DNA of 64,000 nucleotides from Hyphomicrobiales bacterium (GTDB taxonomy: Bacteria; Pseudomonadota; Alphaproteobacteria; Rhizobiales; Beijerinckiaceae): the NCBI GenBank assembly GCA_019075865.1, contig JAGXAN010000010.1:1-64000 (forward strand), read 5' to 3'. A program made the position numbers and the translations under genes. The notes under the pieces were generated by a model. That model made no database searches and had not been told where the DNA came from. It saw only the letters and a list, made by a program, of their open reading frames with translations. Positions 52,891-60,978 of this stretch are shown piece after piece. The number at the start of each line of letters is the position of its first letter. The first letter of the stretch is position 1.

Positions 52891-53526
52891 ATGAAATGGT
52901 ATTCGGTATACGCTATTTTCAAGACTTTACTGAAGCATAGCAATGATTTAACATCACGACCGCCCCGCCGCGCGATCACCGTAGTCGTCGCCGGTCTGGC
53001 CGTCGCTGCCCCTACCTCACCAGCTTTTGCCCAGGATGCGCCTTGGGGATGTCAGGTGTTGCTATGCGCTGCAGCCACATCCCCGTCGTGGTCTGGCATT
53101 CCTTATTGCGTTCCGCCCATGGAGGCGTTGTTCAGCCAGCTCGCGCGCGGAGGTGGCTGGCCGTCCTGTCCGGAAGGCGGAGAAACCAGCGGCCTTGGCT
53201 ATCAGCCCTATAAACCGTGTCCGGCGCCGGACATCAACGTTGATTATCAGCCCGCAACCTTTGGATCGCAGAGTGAGCAAATAACAACTGGCGTGTTCCA
53301 GGCCGATCCAAATGGGGCCTATTGTTCCCCGCCTGAGCAAATCAGCAATTTTACGCTGCGCCAGCAACAGAACACGACTTATGGCCAGGACACCTCCGGC
53401 CCGCCGCCGCTGGATTTTACACCGCAACTGACCTTGGCAACGGCTAATGCCACGCCCTATTATGTCGACATCACGCCATCGGGCGCGACATCGATCCGCT
53501 TTTATTTTTCCCTGCAGGGCTATTGA
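52891..53526 (+). CDS. Secreted T4SS-associated protein with conserved cysteines
   Basis: The 211-residue protein has a membrane/signal segment (AITVVVAGLAVAAPTSPAFA) then DAPWGCQVLLCAAATSPSWS and YCVPPMEALFSQLARGGGWP, a Cys pattern I associate with exported proteins beside alphaproteobacterial T4SS loci. Function unknown. It opens a seven-gene plus-strand operon divergent from virB1. Confidence 0.65.
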   Translation: MKWYSVYAIFKTLLKHSNDLTSRPPRRAITVVVAGLAVAAPTSPAFAQDAPWGCQVLLCAAATSPSWSGIPYCVPPMEALFSQLARGGGWPSCPEGGETSGLGYQPYKPCPAPDINVDYQPATFGSQSEQITTGVFQADPNGAYCSPPEQISNFTLRQQQNTTYGQDTSGPPPLDFTPQLTLATANATPYYVDITPSGATSIRFYFSLQGY

Positions 53527-53529
53527 GCC

Positions 53530-54144
53530 ATGCGGCGCGTTTTTGCGACATTCGTGCTTTGCTTTGGTGCCGCCGCCACCCATGCGGCACCGGTGCAACA
53601 AGCATCTCCCGCGTCATGGTGGGCGTTTCCGGCCGCACCCATCTTTGTCACTGGCGACACATGGCAACTTGGCTCTGAGACCTACCGGCTTTATGGCGTG
53701 CAAGCCTGCCTGCGCTCGACCTATTTTACCAATGCCCATGGCATCAAACATGATTGCGGCGAAGTCAGCCTCGGCATGCTGGTGTCTTACGTGCGCACCC
53801 TCAAACCACTTTGCACGACCATTGCCCATACGCCGTCCACCCATGAGACCTTCGTGGTTTGCGTTGCTAGCCTGACCGCCGGCCCCAACAAAGGCTCGCG
53901 GCTGGACCTTGGCACGGCATTGATTGCGGGTGGTTGGGCCTTTGCAGCCCTCGCTGCCAATGGCGAGCCGTTTCACACAGCCTACGGAGCCGCCCAAAAT
54001 GTCGCCCAAAATGCCCATGCCGGCCTCTGGCAGTTTACCGACATACCCAACCCAAATGCGACCATTTTGAACGCGTTACGCCGTGCGCACATTGTCACTG
54101 CCACAAAGCTTGCATCACCCCATGCTGCTCCGCCAGCCCATTGA
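53530..54144 (+). CDS. Thermonuclease-like exported protein, active site degraded
   Basis: The 204-residue protein has a signal peptide (ATFVLCFGAAATHA) and a staphylococcal-nuclease-like fold: GDTWQLGSETYRLYGVQACL aligns with the family's GDTxxxxxxxxRLxGIDAPE, but the catalytic D and E are replaced (VQACL). It ends with NVAQNAHAGLWQF, typical of the family. Probably a non-catalytic relative. The gene begins 3 bases after the previous stop. Confidence 0.65.
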   Translation: MRRVFATFVLCFGAAATHAAPVQQASPASWWAFPAAPIFVTGDTWQLGSETYRLYGVQACLRSTYFTNAHGIKHDCGEVSLGMLVSYVRTLKPLCTTIAHTPSTHETFVVCVASLTAGPNKGSRLDLGTALIAGGWAFAALAANGEPFHTAYGAAQNVAQNAHAGLWQFTDIPNPNATILNALRRAHIVTATKLASPHAAPPAH

Positions 54145-54172
54145 CCTTTAAGAATGAACCACCGATTTGATC

Positions 54173-54949
54173 ATGGCCAGACATATTTTCTCGAAGCAAA
54201 CCGTGCGAAGGCTTAGCGCTGTCGCCTGCCTGATCGCCGCCGGTATCCTGCCCGCATGGGGACAGGCAGCTTCTTCGGTCGCTTCGACGAACGCTCCGGT
54301 GGTCATCAATCCACAACACTTCACCTACAATCCCCAGACCACCATCATGGCGCCGAAGCGAGCGCCAGTGTTTCAGTGGAAGCCGATGGATTATTATGAT
54401 TTGACGCTGCCTGGCACCGACGCCATGCCTTACGCCGAAATCTGGGCTGACAAACTGATCGAAAACAATCGAGCCTACCGCAAAGCCGGCGACAGGAGAT
54501 TTTCTCTTGCCAACGCCCCTGCAACCGAAGCTGATTGGGGGGTCTACAGTTCAAGCGATGAGGTGGTCGTGACCATTTTGAACACGTTCACCTGCAAAGT
54601 AATCAACATTGATCCCGCGGGCCACGCAACGCTCAAACTCTGCCCGATGCGGCTGGTCGAATTTGTCAGTGGCCAAAGGCGAATGTTCAATGCACCAGAT
54701 GGCTGTTTCCTGGAATTTACGAAACAACCTCCCGGCATCGCCTTTGATGCAACTCGCGATGCGACATATGCCACCTACGATGCTTCGGATCATTCAATCC
54801 GGCTTGGAACAGTCATCAATCACAACCCTGTCAAGGGATGCTCGTTTCATATGCCGATACCGCACTTCGCACCTGACCCGCCGATGATGTCGCGCGGCCT
54901 CGTCAAGCTGCCTCAGCCGGTTCCGGCGAAGCTGGGAGCGAGCAAATGA
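54173..54949 (+). CDS. Exported hypothetical protein
   Basis: From ATG 54173 the product is 258 residues: a signal peptide (LSAVACLIAAGILPAWGQA), then a region without known motifs. It has paired cysteines (FTCKVIN, LKLCPMRLVEF, DGCFLEF, KGCSFHM) that suggest disulfides. No family is recognised; context suggests a T4SS or surface role. Confidence 0.6.
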   Translation: MARHIFSKQTVRRLSAVACLIAAGILPAWGQAASSVASTNAPVVINPQHFTYNPQTTIMAPKRAPVFQWKPMDYYDLTLPGTDAMPYAEIWADKLIENNRAYRKAGDRRFSLANAPATEADWGVYSSSDEVVVTILNTFTCKVINIDPAGHATLKLCPMRLVEFVSGQRRMFNAPDGCFLEFTKQPPGIAFDATRDATYATYDASDHSIRLGTVINHNPVKGCSFHMPIPHFAPDPPMMSRGLVKLPQPVPAKLGASK

Positions 54950-55022
54950 CCAACATTACCGCATCAATCTGGTTGCGAGCGAGAGGTGGGTTGGCAGAGG
55001 TTGGGATCGAATGGAGGTCGAG

Positions 55023-55418
55023 ATGACGAAGCGGCACGCTCTGCATAGTAAGATTCTGGCGGGATTGGCATTGGCACCTACTGTCATAGCAATTAGTGCA
55101 GGCGGCCTTGCGCATGGACAATCATCCAATCAAACCCCGATAAAGCTAGGCCTTCGCGATGGCAGTTATATGGCCCAGCCCTACAGCTGTAGGAATGGCC
55201 CTGTGATTGCAATGATGGAAGTAAAAAATCACGTCTTCGACGATGGAAAGATAACGTGTCAGCTATATCGACAAAAAGACAAATTCTACGTGCTAAAAAT
55301 CTGCCGAGATAACGTCCCAACTCACGACGTTGAGGACAACTCAACAATAAAATACCGGCAGATTGGCGTGGACAAATATATATTAGGCGCAGATATTTTC
55401 CATTATTGTGGAAAATGA
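55023..55418 (+). CDS. Exported hypothetical protein
   Basis: The 131-residue product has a signal peptide (ILAGLALAPTVIAISAGGLAHG) and four cysteines in the mature part. No known family. The stop overlaps the next gene's start (ATGA), suggesting translational coupling. Confidence 0.6.
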   Translation: MTKRHALHSKILAGLALAPTVIAISAGGLAHGQSSNQTPIKLGLRDGSYMAQPYSCRNGPVIAMMEVKNHVFDDGKITCQLYRQKDKFYVLKICRDNVPTHDVEDNSTIKYRQIGVDKYILGADIFHYCGK

Positions 55419-56104
55419 CTATGAAAATTCAATGTTTATGTATCTTAATTATAACATATATGTTAGTATTATTGCCTTTCGCGCATGCTAACTCCTTCAA
55501 TGCTGATGGCTCTAGCTGTAATATTAGTGCGGCGACAACCCTTCAGCAATTATGTCCGGCAGGCTTTGGCATGCCAAACTATCCGCCGGTCGCCTCACAA
55601 ATCAGCAACAATCCTAACAATGCCAATATGATCGTGCAGGCAGCCAAATATAATGCTGTTCCAGTCAACTTGGCGCTCGCCGTAGCCGCTTCGGAAGGGG
55701 GAATGTCCTCTTGTGCGGGATCAAACACAGGCGTCAAAGGACCGATGCAGGTCACAATTGGCACTGCCAATGGATATGGTCTCAACCGCAATATCAACAC
55801 CCAAAATATCAAAGCTGGAGTGCTGACCCTCAAACACGCCATCTCGGTTTGTGGAAGCTCATCTGACATAGCCTGTCTAGCAAGTGTCTATAATGGAAGT
55901 ACTGCAGCCCAGCAGAAAACCTGGACAGGGCATGTCAGTAATTATCTCGGACAAATGGCTTCCAAAAACCTATCGCTTCCGATGGGCTGCAATGTTTGCA
56001 CCGGTTCAGGGGGGCTCACAACCCCGAATAATGCTGCGGGAACAGTTGGGACACCATCTCCCACCAATAATTGGATATCCTCCTCAACGCCGCTTACGAC
56101 CTAG
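55415..56104 (+). CDS. Lytic transglycosylase-like exported protein
   Basis: The ~229-residue protein has a signal peptide (ILIITYMLVLLPFAHA) and an SLT-like core: YNAVPVNLALAVAASEGGMS (candidate catalytic Glu), GVKGPMQVTIGTANGYG and CLASVYNGS. The YNG replaces the usual YNAG. This is a second peptidoglycan-cleaving enzyme besides VirB1. The A+T-rich start differs from its neighbours. Confidence 0.75.
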   Translation: MTMKIQCLCILIITYMLVLLPFAHANSFNADGSSCNISAATTLQQLCPAGFGMPNYPPVASQISNNPNNANMIVQAAKYNAVPVNLALAVAASEGGMSSCAGSNTGVKGPMQVTIGTANGYGLNRNINTQNIKAGVLTLKHAISVCGSSSDIACLASVYNGSTAAQQKTWTGHVSNYLGQMASKNLSLPMGCNVCTGSGGLTTPNNAAGTVGTPSPTNNWISSSTPLTT

Positions 56105-56119
56105 CGCTGAACATCATCA

Positions 56120-56857
56120 ATGAACCAACTGCAGAAAGTGTCAAAAACAATGGCAAACTTAGCTCTGCCCCCGAACAAGCGCAGCCCATCTGGTCCGCTC
56201 ACGGCATTGGCACTCGGCGTCGCTTTTGTCAGCTTCATACGCGCTGGACAAGCTGCTGACACGCCCGCACTTGCGCAAGCTGAGCCTTCAGCACAATTTT
56301 ATACCCCCCATGTTGCGACCCAAACCGCGCCAATGCACGTTGAAGTACTGAGCGGGGACAGCTTCAAGGATGTTGCAACCGGTGATCAATATAGGCTCTA
56401 TGGCGTCGATGTTTGTGAGGCTGGGCAAATGGCCGTTCTAGACAAGCAGCCCTGGGCCTGCGGCGCGGTTTCGACCGCATGGCTGATCAAGGCAACGCTT
56501 GGTCAATGGGTGGTCTGTACCACTATTCGCAAGGAGAACGCCGTCAAGGTTGCCCGCTGCGCCACCAGCCAATATCCGGATATTGCGCAAGACATGCTGA
56601 CGGAGGGACTGGCTATCATGCCGCCTGATGCGGCGGATCAGGAAATCCCCGCCTATGCCCAAGCCCAGAACATCGCCCGAACGCACCTCGCGGGCCTGTG
56701 GGGCAGCAAATTCCAGATGCCATGGGCCTATCGCAAAAGCCGCGTGCCGCCCTCGCCGCCCTCAATCAGCCCGGATATTCCGACGCTACCCCACAAGACC
56801 CGGCTTCCCGATCCGACAAAAATCAACCTTCCGCCGGTAGCGCCGCCAGCCAGATAG
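56120..56857 (+). CDS. Thermonuclease-like exported protein, active-site residues kept
   Basis: The 245-residue protein has a signal segment (LGVAFVSFIRAGQAA) and the nuclease-like core GDSFKDVATGDQYRLYGVDVCE, which keeps the R, D and E positions of the staphylococcal-nuclease active site. It ends with AQNIARTHLAGLWGS and a Pro-rich tail. It is a paralogue of 53530-54144 and may be an active periplasmic nuclease. Confidence 0.7.
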   Translation: MNQLQKVSKTMANLALPPNKRSPSGPLTALALGVAFVSFIRAGQAADTPALAQAEPSAQFYTPHVATQTAPMHVEVLSGDSFKDVATGDQYRLYGVDVCEAGQMAVLDKQPWACGAVSTAWLIKATLGQWVVCTTIRKENAVKVARCATSQYPDIAQDMLTEGLAIMPPDAADQEIPAYAQAQNIARTHLAGLWGSKFQMPWAYRKSRVPPSPPSISPDIPTLPHKTRLPDPTKINLPPVAPPAR

Positions 56858-56905
56858 GCGCGCAGTGACAGTTACCAAGACCCCTTGCTCCCTTTGGACA
56901 TCATC

Positions 56906-57505
56906 ATGCCACCGACCAATCCCCTAGCCGCCCTCTTGATCCTACTTTCTGTAGCCGGCTGCGCAAATCAGCGAAGCCCCGATGACACGGGAATGCTGAC
57001 AACCCCATCCGCCAACGACGCGCTGCTAACGCCGCGATCAACCAATCCGGCACAGCTGCATTATGCCGACACCTTCGACACCTTTCCGCCAATCATGACG
57101 GAACCTGGCACCTATCCAACACAGACGCAGGCCAATTATGCTTATCAACGCTCGGCATGGGCGCAGGTCGAATTTCTGGAGATCACCAAAGGCCTGCCCC
57201 ATGCGGAACCCGTCGCCGCAGCGCAGCAATCAGCGAGCGCCATTCATCTGTTTGCTTGCGGGCGCGGGTCACTCAATGGTCTCACCGGGCGCGTCGAGCG
57301 TTTTGGTTCAGGCCCCGTCGTCACTTGCGCCACAGATTTTCTCGATGAGAACAATCAGGTCATGGCGCGGCGTCCGATCAATTTTTACTATTACAGCCGC
57401 GCCTGGCACATGCTCGACCCGCACCCTTCCTATCGCCAACCCGCGTGGCGCACCTACACGCGCTCACCGCCCCATAATTGGAACCCTTTTGGCGAGCGCT
57501 ACTAA
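56906..57505 (+). CDS. Exported lipoprotein of the T4SS cluster
   Basis: From ATG 56906 the product is 199 residues with lipobox LLSVAGC and a mature part including DTFDTFPPIMTEPGTYPTQ and RRPINFYYYSRAWHMLDPHP. Function unknown. It closes the divergent operon. Confidence 0.65.
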   Translation: MPPTNPLAALLILLSVAGCANQRSPDDTGMLTTPSANDALLTPRSTNPAQLHYADTFDTFPPIMTEPGTYPTQTQANYAYQRSAWAQVEFLEITKGLPHAEPVAAAQQSASAIHLFACGRGSLNGLTGRVERFGSGPVVTCATDFLDENNQVMARRPINFYYYSRAWHMLDPHPSYRQPAWRTYTRSPPHNWNPFGERY

Positions 57506-57949
57506 CCACGAACCCATTCTGAAAGCAGCGCATCGCGATGATGGCCATCAGAATCAGCATCTTTGCCGCGCTTGGGCTATTCATTCTATCGCGCGGGAGC
57601 CGCCACTCCTGCACACCCCAACTTGCAAGTGAAAGCAGTCAAAACACCGCCGATGACTTGCTCAAGCACGCCTTTTGCCACGGATGCCCGCAGATCAGAC
57701 TCGGCGAGGTTTGCCGGATGCGGGAGCTTATAGCGCCATCAATTCGAAGCGGATCGGTCTTCTTATCATCAGTGCTTGAGGCATGTCGGCCATCGGCGTG
57801 CAAGTTTTTGGGAATGGACACAAAATCCCGAAGGGTCGACACCGCCCTATCCTGCTAAAGTTTATGAAGGTCAGGTTCCCACCTACCCGAACCGCTTTTG
57901 GTGAAAAACTCTGGTTGAGATGCACACCGCGAGCGGGCACAGTGTGGCG
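57506..57949. other. Region before the phosphoribosyltransferase gene
   Basis: A 106-residue frame at 57538-57858 starts with a signal-like stretch (IRISIFAALGLFILS) but has no recognised domain and a weak start context. The rest shows no gene. Confidence 0.3.
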
Positions 57950-58705
57950 ATGAACATCCCGATTCCTCGCTCGCGCTGGCCGGAAAATTTTCCGGACGTT
58001 GTTATTCACGGCGATTTGCGAACCCGAGACAAACATCCATATCTACCCATGGCCAAGGCTGGCAGTGCCAACGCAGCTTTAGCCCTCGTGCGCGACCTCT
58101 TGAATGGTGTGGCAATCGAGCGGATAGCTGGGTTACTGCAAGGTCGCGCTCCCATTATCGTGCCGGTGACGGCGCTTGAAGTTGCCGGCTTTAACGCCAT
58201 TCCCGATGCCATGGCGCAAGAGCTGTCTGAACGGCTGCACTTACCGCTGTCTTCCGGTGAAATCGTACAATCCAACAAGGTCGCTCATACAAGATCGAAT
58301 GGCTGGCACCGCCTGGTGACGCCTGCGACGTTCACCGGAGCTGTTGAAGCTGGGGCGGATTATCTGTTGGTTGATGATCATGTCGGCTTTGGCGGCACAT
58401 TCGCCAATCTGCGGGGCCATATCGAGGCTAATGGTGGTCATGTGCTGGCGTTGACCGCGTTGACAGAAACCGGCGGGGGCAAAGAAATTGCTGTTCGCTC
58501 CGGCACCCTTTCTGTGCTATGCTCGAAGCATGGAAGCGACCTTGACCACTTCTGGCGTGCAATCTTCGCCCATGGCCTCGACTGCCTCACCAACATTGAG
58601 GCAGGATACTTATGTCGTGTTGAATCCTTTGACGCCATCCGAAATCGACTGGCTGAGGCAGCAGAGCAGGCACGTCGGCGAGGTGTATCGGCAATCAAAG
58701 TCTGA
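57950..58705 (+). CDS. Phosphoribosyltransferase family protein
   Basis: From ATG 57950 the product is 251 residues. DYLLVDDHVGFGGTFANLRG near 136-155 is the PRPP-binding loop of type I phosphoribosyltransferases, and IIVPVTALEVAGFNAIPDAM precedes it. The C-terminus (FAHGLDCLTNIEAGYL, then FDAIRNRLAEA) is typical of a mobile-element-borne subfamily of unknown substrate. A second ORF (58530-58733) overlaps its end in another frame. It lacks a nearby nucleotide-salvage partner. Confidence 0.8.
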   Translation: MNIPIPRSRWPENFPDVVIHGDLRTRDKHPYLPMAKAGSANAALALVRDLLNGVAIERIAGLLQGRAPIIVPVTALEVAGFNAIPDAMAQELSERLHLPLSSGEIVQSNKVAHTRSNGWHRLVTPATFTGAVEAGADYLLVDDHVGFGGTFANLRGHIEANGGHVLALTALTETGGGKEIAVRSGTLSVLCSKHGSDLDHFWRAIFAHGLDCLTNIEAGYLCRVESFDAIRNRLAEAAEQARRRGVSAIKV

Positions 58706-58733
58706 ATACGCCGCAGCGGCAACGCCGCGTTAA
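58530..58733 (+). CDS. Small ORF overlapping the phosphoribosyltransferase end
   Basis: A 67-residue frame overlaps the previous gene by 176 bases. Its C-terminal half (VLNPLTPSEIDWLRQQSRHV, then GEVYRQSKSEYAAA) reads like a soluble helical protein. I think it is plausibly real but cannot exclude a chance frame. Confidence 0.4.
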   Translation: MEATLTTSGVQSSPMASTASPTLRQDTYVVLNPLTPSEIDWLRQQSRHVGEVYRQSKSEYAAAATPR

Positions 58734-58910
58734 ATCAAATCATTGCCGGTTCGCCGCGTAGAGGGCGAAGGCTTGTGAATCAGCATCAAATTGGGACCCC
58801 GTCTCGAAACTCAGCTAAGATGTTGTTAAATCAGCCTCATGTTCCCAATTTGTTGGGTTCCGATCGGCGCCGATTGGTACCGCTACCATTTACAAAATTC
58901 ATTCAATGTA

Positions 58911-59516
58911 TCAATAGGTTGGCACACGTATGGGTGGGGTCCCACTTCGATGCTTAATCACACAAAAATGCGCAAAGCGCGCCAGCAGCGAGCGCACATA
59001 ATCGGGCGATGGCTTTCGGTCCGAAAACAGGATGTGGTAACAAATTGGCGCGATCAGGAGATCAATCGCCGCCTCGACTTCAAATTCGCTCTCGCCGCGA
59101 CGGTGCGCCCGAGCGTTAATCGTTCGAAGATGATCGTTCGTGTAGCCGCAGCAACGCGCGGCCGCCGCGTCGGTGCCAGTCTCCGCCAAAACGTCCCGCA
59201 GCATGCCTCTGCCGACCTCGCTCGACATTTCCTCGGCATATTGCAAAACGAAAGCACTGAGGTCACCCGCCGACGAACCGGTGTCATCGGGTTCCCCGAC
59301 TGGACGAAGCCGCTCGGCGGCGACGTCCGCAAGTAGTTGGGCGAGGTCCCCCCAGCGCCGATAGATTGTCGAGGGCGTAACCCCCGCGCGCTCGGCGATC
59401 GCAGGGACATTGATCCCTGCCCGGCCGCCCCCGGCGAGCAAGGCCTGCGTCGCCGCATGAACCGCCTGCTGGATGCGTGCACTCCGCCCACCCTGCCGGA
59501 TCATTTCCTTGGCCAT
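58911..59516 (-). CDS. TetR family transcriptional regulator
   Basis: From ATG 59516 the product is 201 residues. The N-terminal HTH is RIQQAVHAATQALLAGG, then INVPAIAERAGVTPSTIYRRWG. The C-terminus is a ligand-binding helical domain of the TetR_C_16-like type. It is divergent from an MFS exporter with a perfect palindrome in between, the usual repressor-target layout. Confidence 0.9.
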   Translation of the reverse strand: MAKEMIRQGGRSARIQQAVHAATQALLAGGGRAGINVPAIAERAGVTPSTIYRRWGDLAQLLADVAAERLRPVGEPDDTGSSAGDLSAFVLQYAEEMSSEVGRGMLRDVLAETGTDAAAARCCGYTNDHLRTINARAHRRGESEFEVEAAIDLLIAPICYHILFSDRKPSPDYVRSLLARFAHFCVIKHRSGTPPIRVPTY

Positions 59517-59542
59517 CGTCAATCCTGAATATTTTGACCTCC

Positions 59543-59563
59543 TAATGCAAAGATATTGCATTA
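59543..59563. promoter_or_regulatory. Palindrome between tetR and MFS genes, probable TetR operator
   Basis: TAATGCAA (59543-59550) and TTGCATTA (59556-59563) are a perfect 8 bp inverted repeat with a 5 bp spacer in the 98 bp divergent gap. Confidence 0.7.
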
Positions 59564-59614
59564 AGAGGGATTCCGTTCTATGTCTCGGCTAACGCTAATA
59601 CTTAGCTTTTGAGA

Positions 59615-60823
59615 ATGGAAATGTCCATGCCCGCCACCAGCGTTCAGCCGCAATCCCTTGCCTTTACTTTGGTCTATGCGACGGGGACGACGATCACTTT
59701 TTCGGCGGTGTCCAGCGCGCCGACGCCGATCTACCGCCTGTATCAGGAAGGCTTGGGCCTGACGCCGCTCGAGATCACGCTCATTTTTGCGATCTATACT
59801 CTGACCATGATCGCCACCTTCCTGACCATCGCCCGGCTCTCCGATTTTGTCGGCCGCAAGCCGATGATCTTTGCCGCATTGGCACTGAACGCGCTGGCTT
59901 TGGCGTTATTCCTCGCCGCGGGATCCGCGCAGGTGCTCATGGCGGCGCGCGCAGCGCAGGGCGTCGCAACCGGCATTGCGCTCGCAACCCTTGGGGCGAC
60001 GATCGCCGATACCGCGCCCAAAGCCGCAGCGACGCTCAATAGCGTGACGGCATTCATCGGGCTGACGGCGGGATCGCTGCTCGCGGGCGCGCTGGTCGCA
60101 TATGCGCCGTGGCCGACCCAACTCACCTATGCGCTTTTGCTGGCTGTGACGATAGTTGAGATGGGCGCGCTCGTCTTCATCCGCGAAACGGCGCCGCGCA
60201 AGATCGGTGGCTGGGGTGCCCTCCGCCCCAATCTCACGGTCCCCCCCGCGGCCATTGGCGCGATGATGCGGCTGTTTCCCCTGACTCTTTCGGCCTGGGC
60301 CCTTGGTGGTTTCTACCTCTCGTTGATGCCCTCGCTCGTGATCGCAGCGACAGGCGTTCGTTCGCCACTCCTCGGCGCTGCAGTGGTGTCTGCGCTGATG
60401 TTGACGGGCGGGTTGTCCGTGTTCGCATTCCGCTCACTTGCGGCCGCAAGGGCGGTTCGCGCTTCGGCGCTCTTGCTCGCAATTGGGATAATCATGACCG
60501 TGTTTGCAATCCGCGCCGGTTCCGCGGTCGGCATGGTCTCGGGCACGGTCATAGCCGGTTTTGGATTTGGTGGCTCCTATGGGGCGGCTTTGAGAACCCT
60601 CTTGCCTCTGGCGGCAAATCATGAACGCGCGGGACTCCTGTCCGCTTACTTCGTGGTCAGCTATCTCGCCTTCGCGCTTCCCGCGGTCGTTGCCGGTCTC
60701 GCGGCACCGCATTTTGGCCTTGTCGCGACCTCGCTCGTTTATGGCTCGGTACTTGCCCTGTGCGCGCTGGCTACACTCGTGATCGAGACATTTTTTACGC
60801 GGGCGGCCGCGGCTTTGTCGTAG
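59615..60823 (+). CDS. MFS transporter (drug/metabolite efflux type)
   Basis: The 402-residue protein has about twelve hydrophobic segments and MFS landmarks: ARLSDFVGRKPMIFAAL in the loop between helices 2 and 3, and GVATGIALATLGATIAD near helix 5. It probably exports a toxic compound or drug; the substrate is unknown. Its control by the divergent TetR protein is inferred from the shared promoter region. ATG 59621 and 59627 are alternative starts. Confidence 0.88.
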   Translation: MEMSMPATSVQPQSLAFTLVYATGTTITFSAVSSAPTPIYRLYQEGLGLTPLEITLIFAIYTLTMIATFLTIARLSDFVGRKPMIFAALALNALALALFLAAGSAQVLMAARAAQGVATGIALATLGATIADTAPKAAATLNSVTAFIGLTAGSLLAGALVAYAPWPTQLTYALLLAVTIVEMGALVFIRETAPRKIGGWGALRPNLTVPPAAIGAMMRLFPLTLSAWALGGFYLSLMPSLVIAATGVRSPLLGAAVVSALMLTGGLSVFAFRSLAAARAVRASALLLAIGIIMTVFAIRAGSAVGMVSGTVIAGFGFGGSYGAALRTLLPLAANHERAGLLSAYFVVSYLAFALPAVVAGLAAPHFGLVATSLVYGSVLALCALATLVIETFFTRAAAALS

Positions 60824-60978
60824 CCCTCGGACGTGGTGCCTGACTTCGCCCCAAACTTTGATTTGGCTTTGGCAGCTGATTATTCCCTGTAGGGCGTGGT
60901 CAGCTCTCATGCAGACAAAAGTGTGAGCAAACAAAACCTCTAGACGATTACCGTCATGGGCTTGCCTCGTCGCCTAGG

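Noticed and set aside
57538-57858. 106-residue ORF with a signal-like start
   Set aside because: Weak start context, no family and improbable composition after residue 25. Left as part of an unassigned region.
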